A stretch of DNA of 64,000 bases from Rikenellaceae bacterium (GCA_015059715.1 SUZV01000015.1:1-64000); one strand, 5' to 3'; positions 9,556-20,426 are shown, numbered from the stretch's first letter. A program made the numbers and translations. The notes: generated from the sequence alone by a model not told the origin.

Positions 9556-10182
9556 CTACTTCTTAGACTTAGGAGCCAGAATCATATTCATCTTCTTACC
9601 ATCGAGCTTGGGCATCATCTCTACGCGAGCGATCTCCTCAAGGTCGTTGGCAAAGCGAAGAAGTAGAATCTCACCCTGCTCCTTGAATACGATAGAGCGT
9701 CCTCGGAAGAATACGTAGGCCTTAACCTTAGCACCCTCCTTAAGGAAGTTCTCGGCATGCTTGAGCTTGAAGTTGTAGTCGTGGTCGTCGGTCTGTGGGC
9801 CGAAGCGTATCTCCTTAATTACCACCTTAACCTGCTTAGCCTTAATCTCCTTGGCCTTGCGCTTCTGCTGGTATAGGAACTTCTGGTAGTCGGCAATACG
9901 ACATACTGGTGGCTCGGCCTTAGGCGATATCTCGATAAGGTCAAGCTCCATCTCGTCGGCAAGGCGTAGAGCCTCCTTGATTGGTAACACAAGGTTGGGC
10001 TCAACGTTCTCGCCTACAACACGCACTGTTGGTGCTGTAATCTCGTCGTTGATACGATTTGGATTCTCCTGCTGTGGGCGACGACCTCGCTGATCACGCT
10101 GTTGGCCATTCTGCTGGCCGTTTTGCTGGTTATTCCCCTGCGCCTGTTGTGGGCGTGGGCGGAATGGATATTGTCCTGCCAA
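9556..10182 (-). CDS. infC: Translation initiation factor IF-3 with Q/N/R-rich N-terminal extension
   Basis: [74 protein letters not shown]-terminus [28 protein letters not shown]. Confidence 0.95.
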   Translation of the reverse strand: MAGQYPFRPRPQQAQGNNQQNGQQNGQQRDQRGRRPQQENPNRINDEITAPTVRVVGENVEPNLVLPIKEALRLADEMELDLIEISPKAEPPVCRIADYQKFLYQQKRKAKEIKAKQVKVVIKEIRFGPQTDDHDYNFKLKHAENFLKEGAKVKAYVFFRGRSIVFKEQGEILLLRFANDLEEIARVEMMPKLDGKKMNMILAPKSKK

Positions 10183-10229
10183 ATTAGTTAATTGTTAGTT
10201 ATACTTACTTAATTAATTAAATGTCGTTA

Positions 10230-12170
10230 TTAGCGCGTAGCGTCTACCTCCTGAGCTACCAAGTTCTTCATAAACTCCTTGAACTCGTCGATAGTCATCT
10301 GGCCCTTGTCGCCCTCGCCCTGTGCGCGTACCGATACCTTGCGCTCCTCGGCCTCCTTCTCGCCTACGATAAGCAGGTAGGGGATACGCTTAAGCTCGTT
10401 GTCGCGAATCTTGCGGCCTATCTTCTCGTTGCGGTCATCTACCTGGGTGCGCACATCGCTAAGGTTGAGCTCGTTAGCCACCTCCTCGGCATAGGCGTTG
10501 TACTTCTCCGAGATAGGGAGCACGACAACCTGGTCTGGTGTGAGCCACAATGGGAACTTACCGCCCGTATGCTCAAGCAGCACCGCTACGAAACGCTCCA
10601 TAGAGCCAAATGGTGCGCGGTGAATCATAATTGGACGGTGAAGCTTATCGTCCGAACCCTTGTACGTAAGGTCGAAACGCTCTGGAAGATTGTAGTCTAC
10701 CTGTATAGTACCGAGCTGCCAGCTACGTCCCAAGGCATCCTTGACCATAAAGTCGAGCTTAGGACCATAGAACGCTGCCTCGCCAAGCTCAACAGTGGTG
10801 TTGAGGCCCTTATCCTTACATGCCTGAATGATGGCAGCCTCGGCCTTCTCCCAATTCTCGTCCGAGCCAATATACTTCTCCTTGTTGTTAGGGTCGCGCA
10901 GCGATATCTGGGCTGTGTAGTTATCGAACTTAAGCGTGCGGAAGATGTAGAGCACGATATCCATCACCTTCTCGAACTCCTCAAGAAGCTGGTCGGGGCG
11001 TACAAAGAGGTGAGCATCGTCCTGTGTAAATGAGCGTACACGTGTTAGGCCATGCAGCTCGCCCGACTGCTCGTAGCGATATACCGTACCGAACTCGGCC
11101 AAACGTAATGGTAGGTCCTTGTACGAGCGTGGCTTCGAGCGGTATATCTCGCAGTGGTGGGGGCAGTTCATAGGCTTAAGCAGATACTCCTCGCCCTCGA
11201 ATGGGGTGTGGATAGGCTGGAACGAGTCCTTGCCGTACTTGGCGTAGTGGCCCGAGGTGACGTAGAGGTCCTTGTTACCGATATGTGGGGTGATAACCTG
11301 CTGGTAGCCATACTCCTTCTGTATTTTACGCAAGAAACGCTCAAGGCGATCGCGAAGCTCAGCACCCTTAGGTAGCCACATAGGAAGACCCTGACCTACG
11401 CGCTGCGAGAACATAAACAATTCGAGCTCCTTACCGAGCTTACGGTGGTCGCGCTTCTTAGCCTCCTCAAGGAGTGCAAGGTGCTCGTCGAGCATCGACT
11501 TCTTGGGGAACGATACGCCATAGATACGTGTAAGCATCTTATTCTTCTCGTTACCACGCCAGTAGGCACCTGCTACAGAGGTGAGCTTAATAGCCTTGAT
11601 ATAGCCCGTATTGGGGATATGTGGACCACGACATAGGTCTGTAAACGCACCATTCGTATAGAACGAGATAGTACCATCCTCAAGGTCGGTGATAAGCTCA
11701 ACCTTGTACTGGTCGCCCTTCTCTGTGAAGGTCTTGAGTGCATCGGCCTTAGATACCTCTGTGCGCACCAATGCCTCCTTGTTGCGCGACAGCTCCACCA
11801 TCTTCTTCTCGATGGTTTCGAGGTCGGCCTCGGTGATGGCTACGGGTGAGTCTACGTCGTAGTAGAAACCATTGTCGATAGCGGGACCTATACCGAACTT
11901 GATGCCTGGGTATAGAGCCTCCAACGCCTCGGCGAGGAGGTGTGATGATGTGTGCCAGAAGGCGTGCTTGCCCTCGGGGTCGTCCCACTTGAAAAATTTG
12001 ATTGTGCAGTCACAATCGATGGCGCGAGTCATATCTACTGTTGCGCCGTTTACCTCAGCTGCGAGTGAGTCAGCAGCTAAACGAGGGCTGATGCTCTCTG
12101 CCACCTGGAAGGCAGTTGTCCCTTTGGCGAACTCTCTTACCGAGCCATCGGGAAAGGTTACTTTAACCAT
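10230..12170 (-). CDS. thrS: Threonyl-tRNA synthetase
   Basis: TGS domain start, [34 protein letters not shown] class II aaRS motifs. Confidence 0.97.
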   Translation of the reverse strand: MVKVTFPDGSVREFAKGTTAFQVAESISPRLAADSLAAEVNGATVDMTRAIDCDCTIKFFKWDDPEGKHAFWHTSSHLLAEALEALYPGIKFGIGPAIDNGFYYDVDSPVAITEADLETIEKKMVELSRNKEALVRTEVSKADALKTFTEKGDQYKVELITDLEDGTISFYTNGAFTDLCRGPHIPNTGYIKAIKLTSVAGAYWRGNEKNKMLTRIYGVSFPKKSMLDEHLALLEEAKKRDHRKLGKELELFMFSQRVGQGLPMWLPKGAELRDRLERFLRKIQKEYGYQQVITPHIGNKDLYVTSGHYAKYGKDSFQPIHTPFEGEEYLLKPMNCPHHCEIYRSKPRSYKDLPLRLAEFGTVYRYEQSGELHGLTRVRSFTQDDAHLFVRPDQLLEEFEKVMDIVLYIFRTLKFDNYTAQISLRDPNNKEKYIGSDENWEKAEAAIIQACKDKGLNTTVELGEAAFYGPKLDFMVKDALGRSWQLGTIQVDYNLPERFDLTYKGSDDKLHRPIMIHRAPFGSMERFVAVLLEHTGGKFPLWLTPDQVVVLPISEKYNAYAEEVANELNLSDVRTQVDDRNEKIGRKIRDNELKRIPYLLIVGEKEAEERKVSVRAQGEGDKGQMTIDEFKEFMKNLVAQEVDATR

Positions 12171-12278
12171 AATTTAGTTGTGTTTTAAAAGTTTATGTTT
12201 CGAGTGCCTTCATAGCTCCACAATGACGAGACGGATTACTACTCAGCTGCACTCCTTGTATCTTCTATTTGCTTCTAT

Positions 12279-12482
12279 TTACTCCTCTTTGTTGCTATTT
12301 AATTGCTTAGACAGCAACGCTATGCGTAATACTGCCGATATGCCAAATGCCGCCATTGCTATCCACATTACCCAGTCGATAGTCTCCGAGGGCATACACG
12401 TTCTGATGCAGTACGATACTACCAAACCTATGAGTACGCCACTTATTACGATGCTCACTATGACTCTTGCGTTGCTACCCAT
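12279..12482 (-). CDS. Small two-TM hypothetical membrane protein
   Basis: 67 aa with two hydrophobic helices; same strand and closely spaced with pdxA. Confidence 0.5.
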   Translation of the reverse strand: MGSNARVIVSIVISGVLIGLVVSYCIRTCMPSETIDWVMWIAMAAFGISAVLRIALLSKQLNSNKEE

Positions 12483-12493
12483 ATCTATGGAGG

Positions 12494-13585
12494 TTAGTCG
12501 TTATTCTCAGTCTCTGGCAGCTCCTTAATCGAGATGTCGCGGCCCTTCTCGCGCTCGAAGTGCTCCAGTGGGTTTGAGCTCCACTTGGCATACTCGCGAC
12601 GGCGGCGCACGATATCTATAGCCTCATATATGGCGTTGCGCATCGACTGCTCGTCGGCAATACCCTTGCCTGCGATGTCGTAGGCTACGCCATGGTCTGG
12701 TGAGGTGCGCACCTCCGAGAGCGAGGCGGTGAAGTTAACACCATTAGGCGTTAGGGTCTTAAATGGTGCTAAACCCTGGTCGTGATACATTGCCAAGATG
12801 GCATCGTAGTTTTTGAACTGCCCCGAGGCGAAGAATCCATCTGCGGCAAAGGGTCCGAAGGCGAGGATATCGTGCTCGTAGGCCTCGACTATGGCGGGCT
12901 TAATAATCTCTGTCTCCTCGACACCGAGTAGGCCGCCATCACCTGCATGGGGGTTGAGGGCCAATACGGCGATACGTGGGCGTACCACGCCGAAGTCCTT
13001 GAGTATCGAGTCGTTTATCTGGTAGATACGCTCTACGATAAGCTCTTTGGTGAGCTGCTCGGCCACCTTAGAGACGGGGACATGAATCGTAACAAGACCT
13101 ACGCGCATAAGCTCCGAGGTCATTATCATCAGCGGCGTGCCACCGAGGGCATCGGCCAGTAGCTCGGTGTGTCCCGTAAAGCTAAAGTCATCGCTCTGTA
13201 TCATCTCCTTGTCGATAGGAGCTGTGACTAATGCGTCGATGTTCTTGGCCTTCAGGTCAGCCACCGCACGACGTAGTGCCGCAGCGGCAGCCTCGCCACC
13301 TACCTTTGATGGTTTACCAGGGGTTATAGATATCTCCTTGCTGCCACACTCTACGAGGTTGACGCGCCCATTCTGGGCTCGTTGTGCCGACTCTACGACT
13401 GTAAACTTAACCTTGTCGTACTCTTTAATCGTGCGCTCGTAATATGTGGCTGCTGCCTGCGTACCGTAGATGACAGGAGTGAACAGCTCCGTAAGGCGAC
13501 TATCCGAAAATATCTTGAGTATAATCTCCCAGCCGACACCATTGGTATCGCCCTGCGAGATGCCTATCTTTAGTCTATTGCTCAT
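12494..13585 (-). CDS. pdxA: 4-hydroxythreonine-4-phosphate dehydrogenase PdxA
   Basis: GISQGDTNGVGWEII, ALVTAPIDKE, LNPHAGDGGLLGVEE, MYHDQGLAPFK. Confidence 0.95.
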   Translation of the reverse strand: MSNRLKIGISQGDTNGVGWEIILKIFSDSRLTELFTPVIYGTQAAATYYERTIKEYDKVKFTVVESAQRAQNGRVNLVECGSKEISITPGKPSKVGGEAAAAALRRAVADLKAKNIDALVTAPIDKEMIQSDDFSFTGHTELLADALGGTPLMIMTSELMRVGLVTIHVPVSKVAEQLTKELIVERIYQINDSILKDFGVVRPRIAVLALNPHAGDGGLLGVEETEIIKPAIVEAYEHDILAFGPFAADGFFASGQFKNYDAILAMYHDQGLAPFKTLTPNGVNFTASLSEVRTSPDHGVAYDIAGKGIADEQSMRNAIYEAIDIVRRRREYAKWSSNPLEHFEREKGRDISIKELPETENND

Positions 13586-13606
13586 AGTTACGTTGATTTC
13601 AACCTA

Positions 13607-13636
13607 CAAATATACACAAAGTTGTGGAAATTACAA
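13607..13636 (-). promoter_or_regulatory. Bacteroidota-type promoter upstream of pdxA
   Basis: Minus strand TTG-N19-TATATTTG. Confidence 0.6.
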
Positions 13637-13846
13637 TAGTGTTGGGCAAAAATAGTGTTAATTAGCATCTGTTTCGCCCTATGGCGGCTGTAAAAGTGTG
13701 GTGGAAGGCTCGGCAAGTTGGCCTGTGGAGGCTCTGCGGAGGCTTAAGTGTGCGTCGATACCTATAGCCTTCGGCGAGCCTAAGTGTTAGGGATGTCAAC
13801 GCCTTGGCTGCATAGAGTCCTACGCTATAATGATGCAGGTCAATGG

Positions 13847-15634
13847 CTACAATCCGCGTCGAGTGGCTATCCAGGCCAGCGTCGTGTATGCCTTATCGGC
13901 TAAGGCGCGTAGCCACAGAGGTAGCGCGTTAAGGGTGCGCAGGCGGCGCAGTTGGCCGCGAGAGTAGCGCGTGTAGGCGAAGGCTTCGATGGCCTTTGCA
14001 GCATCCTCGGTGCCACCCTTGACACTCTGCGTGATAGCCTTGCCGATACCTACGCGAGCTATATATTCGTTTAGCGAGGGCGGCGCGGTGGGCGAGTACA
14101 GCTCTGCGATGGTGTGTTGCGACTGCTCGGCGCGGTAGATTGAGGCTGAGCGGTTCGATGCCTGCTTGGAGTAGCGCACGAGCGACATTGGCGAGAAGCA
14201 GAAGGTGCAGCCCTGCTGAATCATACGAATCCATAGCCACTGGTCCTCACCGAGGCGCATACCCTCGGGGAAACCACCTATTTCGAGTACTCTATCGCGT
14301 TTAAGTGTCGCGGTCGAGGGTATGATGCCGTAGCGGCGGTCCAGGGCCTCAACATCGGGGCTAAAGTAACCCTCTTTGGCTGGTGTACGTGCAGCAACGC
14401 GCCTCTTGCCCTCGACAATATCGAAGGCCGTAGAGTAGGCATCGCTGTTGGGGTAGTACTCCATAAGGCGGCACACCTCGGCGATATATCCCGATGTGTA
14501 GTAGTCGTCGGCATCGAGCAGCGCGACATACTCTCCTGTAGCCTCGCTAATACCTCTGTTGCGAGCCGCGCTGACACCTCTATTAGCTTGTGTGATAAGG
14601 CGTATGTTGGCCTCGGGGTGTGATGCAATGACGCGCTGGCATACGCTGCGCGAGCCATCTGTAGAGCCGTCATCAACTACGATAATCTCTCGTGGCGCGA
14701 GGCTTTGGTTGACGACCGAGAGTAGGGCTCGCTCCACCTCCGCAGCCTTGTTATAGAGAGGTATCACCACAGATATACGCTCCGACTCATCGGTGGTAAT
14801 GCCTCTTCCGAAGCTTAGAATCTCGGGGGCGTGGTTAAGACGTTTATCCTCGGGGAGCCACTTCTGAATGTCGCCATAGTGGCTACGCAGGTAGCTCTCT
14901 AAGTTTGCTGGTGCCATAACCTTCATACCACCAAATAGTCGCTCCTCAAGCCTCTCTATCGACTCTGAGCTAATCATATCCTTTGGCATGCGCACTATGT
15001 TGTAGTAGGTTGCCGAGGTGTCGTTGTAGCGAGTAAGCTCGCGGTGTAACTTGTCGTATATCGCACCCTTAGACATAAGGGCGCATGTTACCCTCAGCAT
15101 AGCGCATGAGAGCATACTCTTGGGCTTCTTAATGCCGTTATTGGGCTCTCCGAACCAGGGCCATATCCAGGTGCTCTTGGCGATAAAGCAGTTGACCCAG
15201 AAGCCTACCTTTGCCCTTTGACGACGACGTAGGCTCTCATCATCGGGTATAAGGTCGTAGGGGAAGATGTCGATGTAAATGCCCTCCTCGATGGGTAGTC
15301 CTACCCACTCACTCTCGACAAAGCGAGTGCCGCGCTTTCGCACCTTGGCGAAGTAGAAGGGTGTATTAGGCTCGGTGTTGTACTCCTGAAGGGTGTACTC
15401 CTCGCCTAAGAGTGCTGGGGCCTCACGCAGAAATCGCTCGTAGTTGGTTCGCGTCATGCCGAGGTCTACATCGTCATCCCAGGGCACTATCTCCTCGAAG
15501 AAGTGTACGCCTATTGCTGTGCCACCCTGCACGAAGTAGGGTATGTCGGCACTTTGGCATACACGTATCACCTCACGGAGTATGTCGTAGAGTTCCGAGT
15601 GTAGCCTTCGGAGTATGTCGCTATTGTACTTCAT
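13847..15634 (-). CDS. LicD family protein fused to a GT2 glycosyltransferase
   Basis: N-terminus FVQGGTAIGVHFFEEIVPWDDDVDLGMTRTNYERF (LicD); C-terminal half ISVVIPLYNKAAEVERALLSVVNQSLAPREIIVVDDGSTDGS (GT2). Confidence 0.88.
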   Translation of the reverse strand: MKYNSDILRRLHSELYDILREVIRVCQSADIPYFVQGGTAIGVHFFEEIVPWDDDVDLGMTRTNYERFLREAPALLGEEYTLQEYNTEPNTPFYFAKVRKRGTRFVESEWVGLPIEEGIYIDIFPYDLIPDDESLRRRQRAKVGFWVNCFIAKSTWIWPWFGEPNNGIKKPKSMLSCAMLRVTCALMSKGAIYDKLHRELTRYNDTSATYYNIVRMPKDMISSESIERLEERLFGGMKVMAPANLESYLRSHYGDIQKWLPEDKRLNHAPEILSFGRGITTDESERISVVIPLYNKAAEVERALLSVVNQSLAPREIIVVDDGSTDGSRSVCQRVIASHPEANIRLITQANRGVSAARNRGISEATGEYVALLDADDYYTSGYIAEVCRLMEYYPNSDAYSTAFDIVEGKRRVAARTPAKEGYFSPDVEALDRRYGIIPSTATLKRDRVLEIGGFPEGMRLGEDQWLWIRMIQQGCTFCFSPMSLVRYSKQASNRSASIYRAEQSQHTIAELYSPTAPPSLNEYIARVGIGKAITQSVKGGTEDAAKAIEAFAYTRYSRGQLRRLRTLNALPLWLRALADKAYTTLAWIATRRGL

Positions 15635-15640
15635 CTGTCG

Positions 15641-16612
15641 CTATGGTTTGTGTACTAACAGGTTGCAGCCCCTGATGTCGCTACCTGCAATACGCCCATC
15701 AATCGCAAAAGTGCCATCATCAAATATTCGGCCAACATCCTGAGTCTGTATAAATGCGCACGACGATAGGTTGGCCAAATCGATGATGTCGATACCTCCG
15801 CGCATAGCCTCGGGATGATGGTCGAAGGGGTCGTTTATGTCGCGCACCAAGACCCTCATCCACCCTGGCGCACGGAAGATGCCCTCGCCCGAGGAGTAGG
15901 CCTGTGACGTGAGCTCGGCCATGCCATACTCCGAGTGTATATGCTCTACGCCAAAGCCCCGACATAGAATGGCGTGTAGCTCGCTCTTGGTAATCTCCTT
16001 GCGGCGGCCCTTCATGCCTCCTGTCTCCATAACTATGGTGTTTTGAAGCTTGGGGGCATACCTCTCGGCAAGGTCCCAGAGAGCGTAGCTTACACCGAGC
16101 AAAATCTTGGGCTTCGGGTCGCGCTCTATGTCCGCAATAAGAGCTTCGTAGTTGTCTAAATAGAAGCCTCCCGAGCCGCATGCTGCAATAAGCCTGTCGG
16201 TCATATATACCAGTGACGAGCCCTCACGCTCTAAGTAGCTGGGCAGCAGACCATAGATACTCCACTGCTCGGGTCGGCCATAGAACTGCGTAAAGCAGGC
16301 TGTAAAGCACTTGCGATACGCTTCGAGCGAGGCCATAAGGTGGCGCGATGCTACCGTCGAGCCTGTGTTGCTTGAGGTGAAGATAGCCTCGGGAGCGGTG
16401 TCGGCAGAGTAGACATCCTCACTCTTAAATAGTTCGATAGGGAGGAAGGGGATATCCTCTACGGAGTCTACCGCTGTGGGGTCTATGCCGAGTAGTTCGA
16501 TATATCGGTGGTAGGGGGCGCAGTGCTCTGCCTGAAAGCGAAAGAGCTCTAAGGCGCACTGCTCGAATGATGCGCGGCTATCTATAGAAAGTATGGTATC
16601 TATGTTCAACAT
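15641..16612 (-). CDS. LuxE-like acyl-protein synthetase family protein
   Basis: FLPIELFKSEDVY, FTSSNTGST, EYGMAELTSQAYS, DIIDLANLSSCAFIQTQDVG resemble the LuxE/acyl-protein synthetase family. Confidence 0.75.
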   Translation of the reverse strand: MLNIDTILSIDSRASFEQCALELFRFQAEHCAPYHRYIELLGIDPTAVDSVEDIPFLPIELFKSEDVYSADTAPEAIFTSSNTGSTVASRHLMASLEAYRKCFTACFTQFYGRPEQWSIYGLLPSYLEREGSSLVYMTDRLIAACGSGGFYLDNYEALIADIERDPKPKILLGVSYALWDLAERYAPKLQNTIVMETGGMKGRRKEITKSELHAILCRGFGVEHIHSEYGMAELTSQAYSSGEGIFRAPGWMRVLVRDINDPFDHHPEAMRGGIDIIDLANLSSCAFIQTQDVGRIFDDGTFAIDGRIAGSDIRGCNLLVHKP

Positions 16613-16722
16613 TATAGCTATGCGATAACTATTGAGTACTTAATTATACGGCTGTTATGCAAGACAAAATTATACATTTTCTTTGAGATGGCCAACCAGC
16701 GAGCAAAAAAACGAGGATATTA

Positions 16723-16753
16723 TTGTTTAAACTGCAAAAATACGCTACCTTTG
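16723..16753 (+). promoter_or_regulatory. Bacteroidota-type promoter for the BACON lipoprotein pair
   Basis: TTG-N20-TACCTTTG. Confidence 0.65.
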
Positions 16754-16792
16754 TGCGTGTTGAAATCAATAATATGCTAAATAACCTTAACT

Positions 16793-17932
16793 ATGTTGAA
16801 GTTGAACAAGATTTACACCTTTATGGTGTGTGTGGTGACCCTATTTATGTCGGGATGTCAGAAGGATGGCGTGGATCCAAACAACCCTCCAGTTTTAGTC
16901 CTCGATACCTACTCGCTAAATGTCGATGGCGGAGGTGGCGATATACCGCTGTATTACATACTCTCAAACCCAGTCAAGGGGGGTCAGTTCGAGGTGCTAA
17001 GTACCGAGGAGTGGGTGTCGCTTAAGGAGGTGACCAGCACGACAATAGTACTCCATATCGAGCCCTGCGATAGTAGCCAGGAGCGTTTTGCGATGGTAAC
17101 AATCAAGTATCCAGGCCTGGAGTCTGCGGCAAAGGTGACAATATTGCAAGATAAGCAGCTGCTCAACCAGTTCTCATTCGAGGTGTTGGACCTTACGTAC
17201 AAGAGTTGCAAGGTCCGCTATAAGCCTATCGATAAGAGTCGTCCATATATGGCAAACATCATCGACGCTGAGTACTTCAAGCAGTCGGGTGTCTCGCAGG
17301 AGCAGGCCTTTGTCGATGCCGAGATGGCGAACTACTTAACTCTGGCCCAGCGTAATAATATGACCCTTGAGGATCTTATGGGGCGCGTGTCGCCACAGCT
17401 GATATATACGGGCGATGCCGAGCGTGAGTTTATAGGTATGCAGCCAGGTGCTACGTATGTGATATATAGCTACGGCATCACATTCTCGGGTAATAGCTAC
17501 GAGCTTACAACACCCTTGCACACCACTATCGTTGAGCTACCTTTGCCCGAGATGTACAACTTCACGTTTGACATCAGGTGTAATATGTCGGGCACTACCG
17601 CCTCTATAAGTATCGACCCGGATGATTGGACGGGATACTACAGCGTGCAGATAGCCCCCGATGACTCGTTGTACTATGTCGAGCCAGGTATGCCCATAAC
17701 CGAGGGTATTGTTAAGAATCTTGCAAATAGGTTCTACACCAATGCGCGTAATGCGATGAAGAGCGGAGCTTCGGCCGAGCAGTATCTACGTGCTAACTGC
17801 TATACAGGGTACCGCACACTCGACGTGCAACTACAGTCGGGTAAAAAGTATATGATTATTGTCTTTGCTGTAGAGTCTAAGGATGGCGAGATACCTGTGA
17901 TGCGTTCAATGCCGTCAATACTATATATCTAA
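16793..17932 (+). CDS. BACON-domain-containing lipoprotein
   Basis: Lipobox LFMSGCQK; BACON-like N-terminal domain (LDTYSLNVDGGGGDIPLYYILSNP... EEWVSL). Confidence 0.7.
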   Translation: MLKLNKIYTFMVCVVTLFMSGCQKDGVDPNNPPVLVLDTYSLNVDGGGGDIPLYYILSNPVKGGQFEVLSTEEWVSLKEVTSTTIVLHIEPCDSSQERFAMVTIKYPGLESAAKVTILQDKQLLNQFSFEVLDLTYKSCKVRYKPIDKSRPYMANIIDAEYFKQSGVSQEQAFVDAEMANYLTLAQRNNMTLEDLMGRVSPQLIYTGDAEREFIGMQPGATYVIYSYGITFSGNSYELTTPLHTTIVELPLPEMYNFTFDIRCNMSGTTASISIDPDDWTGYYSVQIAPDDSLYYVEPGMPITEGIVKNLANRFYTNARNAMKSGASAEQYLRANCYTGYRTLDVQLQSGKKYMIIVFAVESKDGEIPVMRSMPSILYI

Positions 17933-17962
17933 CCTATATCTAACCATTTTCTTTGATATATC

Positions 17963-19864
17963 GTGCGTCGAATATTTCCCATATTACTCTCTTTGGCCCT
18001 CTTGGCGTGTACCGATAATACGGTAGCTCCTCTATCGCCATTTAGTGTCGAGCAGGAGAGCATCGAGGTCGATGACATAGGCGGCAACATAACCATCGGC
18101 TACACCCTTCAGGCCGAGTTGCAGATGAACGCTGTGGCGGTGTGCGATGCAGAGTGGATTACAGATGTGGACAACTCAATAGCTGGGACAATCAGCCTTC
18201 GAGTGCTACCAAACGATACGGCCGAGGAGCGAACTACGACTATCACCCTGCGCCATATATTGACCGACGTAACCCCCAAGGTGGTGGTTAAGCAGCAAGC
18301 TAAGCGGGGCGAGAGGTTGTCTATTGAGTTGGTCAAGTGCGACTATTCGGAGTGTGAGGTGCGCATCACGCCAGCCTATGCCGATATGCCCTATGTGGTG
18401 ATGATGGCCGAGAAGAGCTACCTTACAGAGCAGGGTATTCATAGTGTCGAGGAGCTTGTGGCTGCGGACCTGGCCTACTTCTACACCTACATCGCAGGCG
18501 ATACGACGCTCGATAAGTTCCTCTTAGAGAGTAACCTTGCGCTACGAGGTGCGCAGACAAAGCGTTGGCAGGAGCTCTCACCAGCCCGCGAGTATGTCAT
18601 CTACGCCTATGGCATATATCTGAATGGCGATAAATATGCAGCCATAACCGATGTGGAGCATATCGAGATAGTGAGCCGATTGCCCGAGCGCAAAGCTATG
18701 AGTTTCGAGGCTACAATCGTTGCCGATGGCCCCGAGGTGAGCTTCTCGGTAACCCCAAAGGAGTGGGATGGCTACTACGCTGTTCAGCTTGTCGAGGATA
18801 GCGAGCCAGGCTACATCGAGCAGGGCATGGCATTTACCGCCGAGGCTGAGGTTGCTGTTGCCGAGGCCTTCTTCTACGTGGCCGACCACCTCTACTACTT
18901 CGAGGAGCTTAGTGCCGAGGAGATTATGCAGCAACTCGGATATAAGGGCAATGCGGAGTTTCGTAAGACGCTAAATGCTAACCACAGATATATGGCCCTT
19001 ATCTACGCTATCGACTCGGTGGATGGTAACGTGCCTATGGTGGTCTCTAAGCCTGTGGTTGAGTACTTTACTACGGGCACTGTGCAACCCTCGGATATGA
19101 CCTTCGACGTTGAGTTTACCAATATTATGCCTCGCTCGGTGGATGTATCTATCATACCCTCTACGGATGAGCCATACTCGGCTGTTATGATGTATGCCAA
19201 GAACCTCCCAGATGGCGATAAGCAGGAGCAGCTGGAGTATGTGATGGCGCAGTATGCACCGCTGGAGCTCTCGGGTGTATATAGAGAGCATATAGACCAG
19301 CTACCCCCAGCTACGGAGTTTGTGATTGCCGTATATGGCTACTATGCAGGTGCGGCAACAACGGACCTATTTATATATAGGTTCACGACTGCCGAGAATG
19401 GCGAGGGAAGTAATCTTATTACCGAGGTGAGGTGCTCGGCCTACGACCTTGGTGAGGTGGCGGCCTTGGAGCCCTACTACGCCTCGATGCAGGGCTATGC
19501 CGACTACTTTATGTCTATCGAGGTGGTCACCTTGAAGCCATCCCCTGCACTACACTTTGATATCTTCCCAGCCGACACCCTGGATGAGTATGGCGAGGAG
19601 GCGATAGTAGAGAGCCTGCTTGAGTACGCCTACACCTCGTCACCCGACTGGTCTTTGTGTAGCTATGGCAACGAATATATCGTGTGTGGCTTGGCCGAGG
19701 ATGAGGATGGTTATATCGGTAAGTTGTTTATCTCCGAGCCACAAACGTTTACCAAGGCCGATACCTCTGCTGCTGAGGAGTTTGTTGAGTTGTACCGTGA
19801 GTATGTCCCACAAAGGAGCCATATGCGCGGTATGAATAACCGCGTTACATCCATTTTTCGTTGA
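17963..19864 (+). CDS. BACON-domain-containing lipoprotein, larger paralogue with additional repeats
   Basis: GTG start, lipobox LALLACTD; shares blocks with the previous gene (K/DxWxGYYxVQ...Y(I/V)EQGM; YVIYxYGI). Confidence 0.7.
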   Translation: MRRIFPILLSLALLACTDNTVAPLSPFSVEQESIEVDDIGGNITIGYTLQAELQMNAVAVCDAEWITDVDNSIAGTISLRVLPNDTAEERTTTITLRHILTDVTPKVVVKQQAKRGERLSIELVKCDYSECEVRITPAYADMPYVVMMAEKSYLTEQGIHSVEELVAADLAYFYTYIAGDTTLDKFLLESNLALRGAQTKRWQELSPAREYVIYAYGIYLNGDKYAAITDVEHIEIVSRLPERKAMSFEATIVADGPEVSFSVTPKEWDGYYAVQLVEDSEPGYIEQGMAFTAEAEVAVAEAFFYVADHLYYFEELSAEEIMQQLGYKGNAEFRKTLNANHRYMALIYAIDSVDGNVPMVVSKPVVEYFTTGTVQPSDMTFDVEFTNIMPRSVDVSIIPSTDEPYSAVMMYAKNLPDGDKQEQLEYVMAQYAPLELSGVYREHIDQLPPATEFVIAVYGYYAGAATTDLFIYRFTTAENGEGSNLITEVRCSAYDLGEVAALEPYYASMQGYADYFMSIEVVTLKPSPALHFDIFPADTLDEYGEEAIVESLLEYAYTSSPDWSLCSYGNEYIVCGLAEDEDGYIGKLFISEPQTFTKADTSAAEEFVELYREYVPQRSHMRGMNNRVTSIFR

Positions 19865-19902
19865 TTCTATTTGCCGAATTAAAAATTTTTCATACCTTTG
19901 TA

Positions 19903-19910
19903 CCCCGTAT
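19903..19910 (+). promoter_or_regulatory. -7 box (TACCTTTG) upstream of rplS
   Basis: TAnnTTTG match; implies a ~130-nt 5' leader. Confidence 0.5.
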
Positions 19911-20051
19911 CAACCTCTTATATAGGGTGAAGGTGCAGTTTTGGGTGGCTTTAGGGCTAATACCCGAAGGATTATTGTCGAGGGTGGCAATATGGTAGTG
20001 CCGACACAGCGATAATGTTGAACGTTAACATTTAACAATTTTGTTGCAACA

Positions 20052-20426
20052 ATGAACAAGGATCAGTTGATCAGACTCGTAAACGAGCAGATGTGGACCA
20101 AGAGCGAGGCAGATGTGCCTCAGTTTGGTGCAGGTGACACAATCACAGTAACCTACCGTATCGTAGAGGGTAACAAGGAGCGTCTTCAGAGCTTCCGTGG
20201 CGTAGTAATCCAGATTAAGGGTTCTGGCCGTACAAAGATGTTCACCATCCGTAAGGTTTCTAACGGCGTAGGTGTAGAGCGTATCTTCCCTCTCTACTCA
20301 CCACACATCGACAAAATCGAGGTTAACAAGTATGGTGTTGTACGTCGCGCACGTATCTACTACCTCCGTGACCTCACTGGTAAGAAGGCGCGTATCAAGG
20401 AGCGTCGTATGAAGAAGTCGGAGTAA
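20052..20426 (+). CDS. rplS: 50S ribosomal protein L19
   Basis: [64 protein letters not shown]. Confidence 0.97.
   Translation: MNKDQLIRLVNEQMWTKSEADVPQFGAGDTITVTYRIVEGNKERLQSFRGVVIQIKGSGRTKMFTIRKVSNGVGVERIFPLYSPHIDKIEVNKYGVVRRARIYYLRDLTGKKARIKERRMKKSE

Noticed and set aside
10221-11033. 270-aa plus-strand ORF opposite thrS
   Set aside because: Antisense shadow ORF of a conserved aaRS gene; no domain or promoter support.
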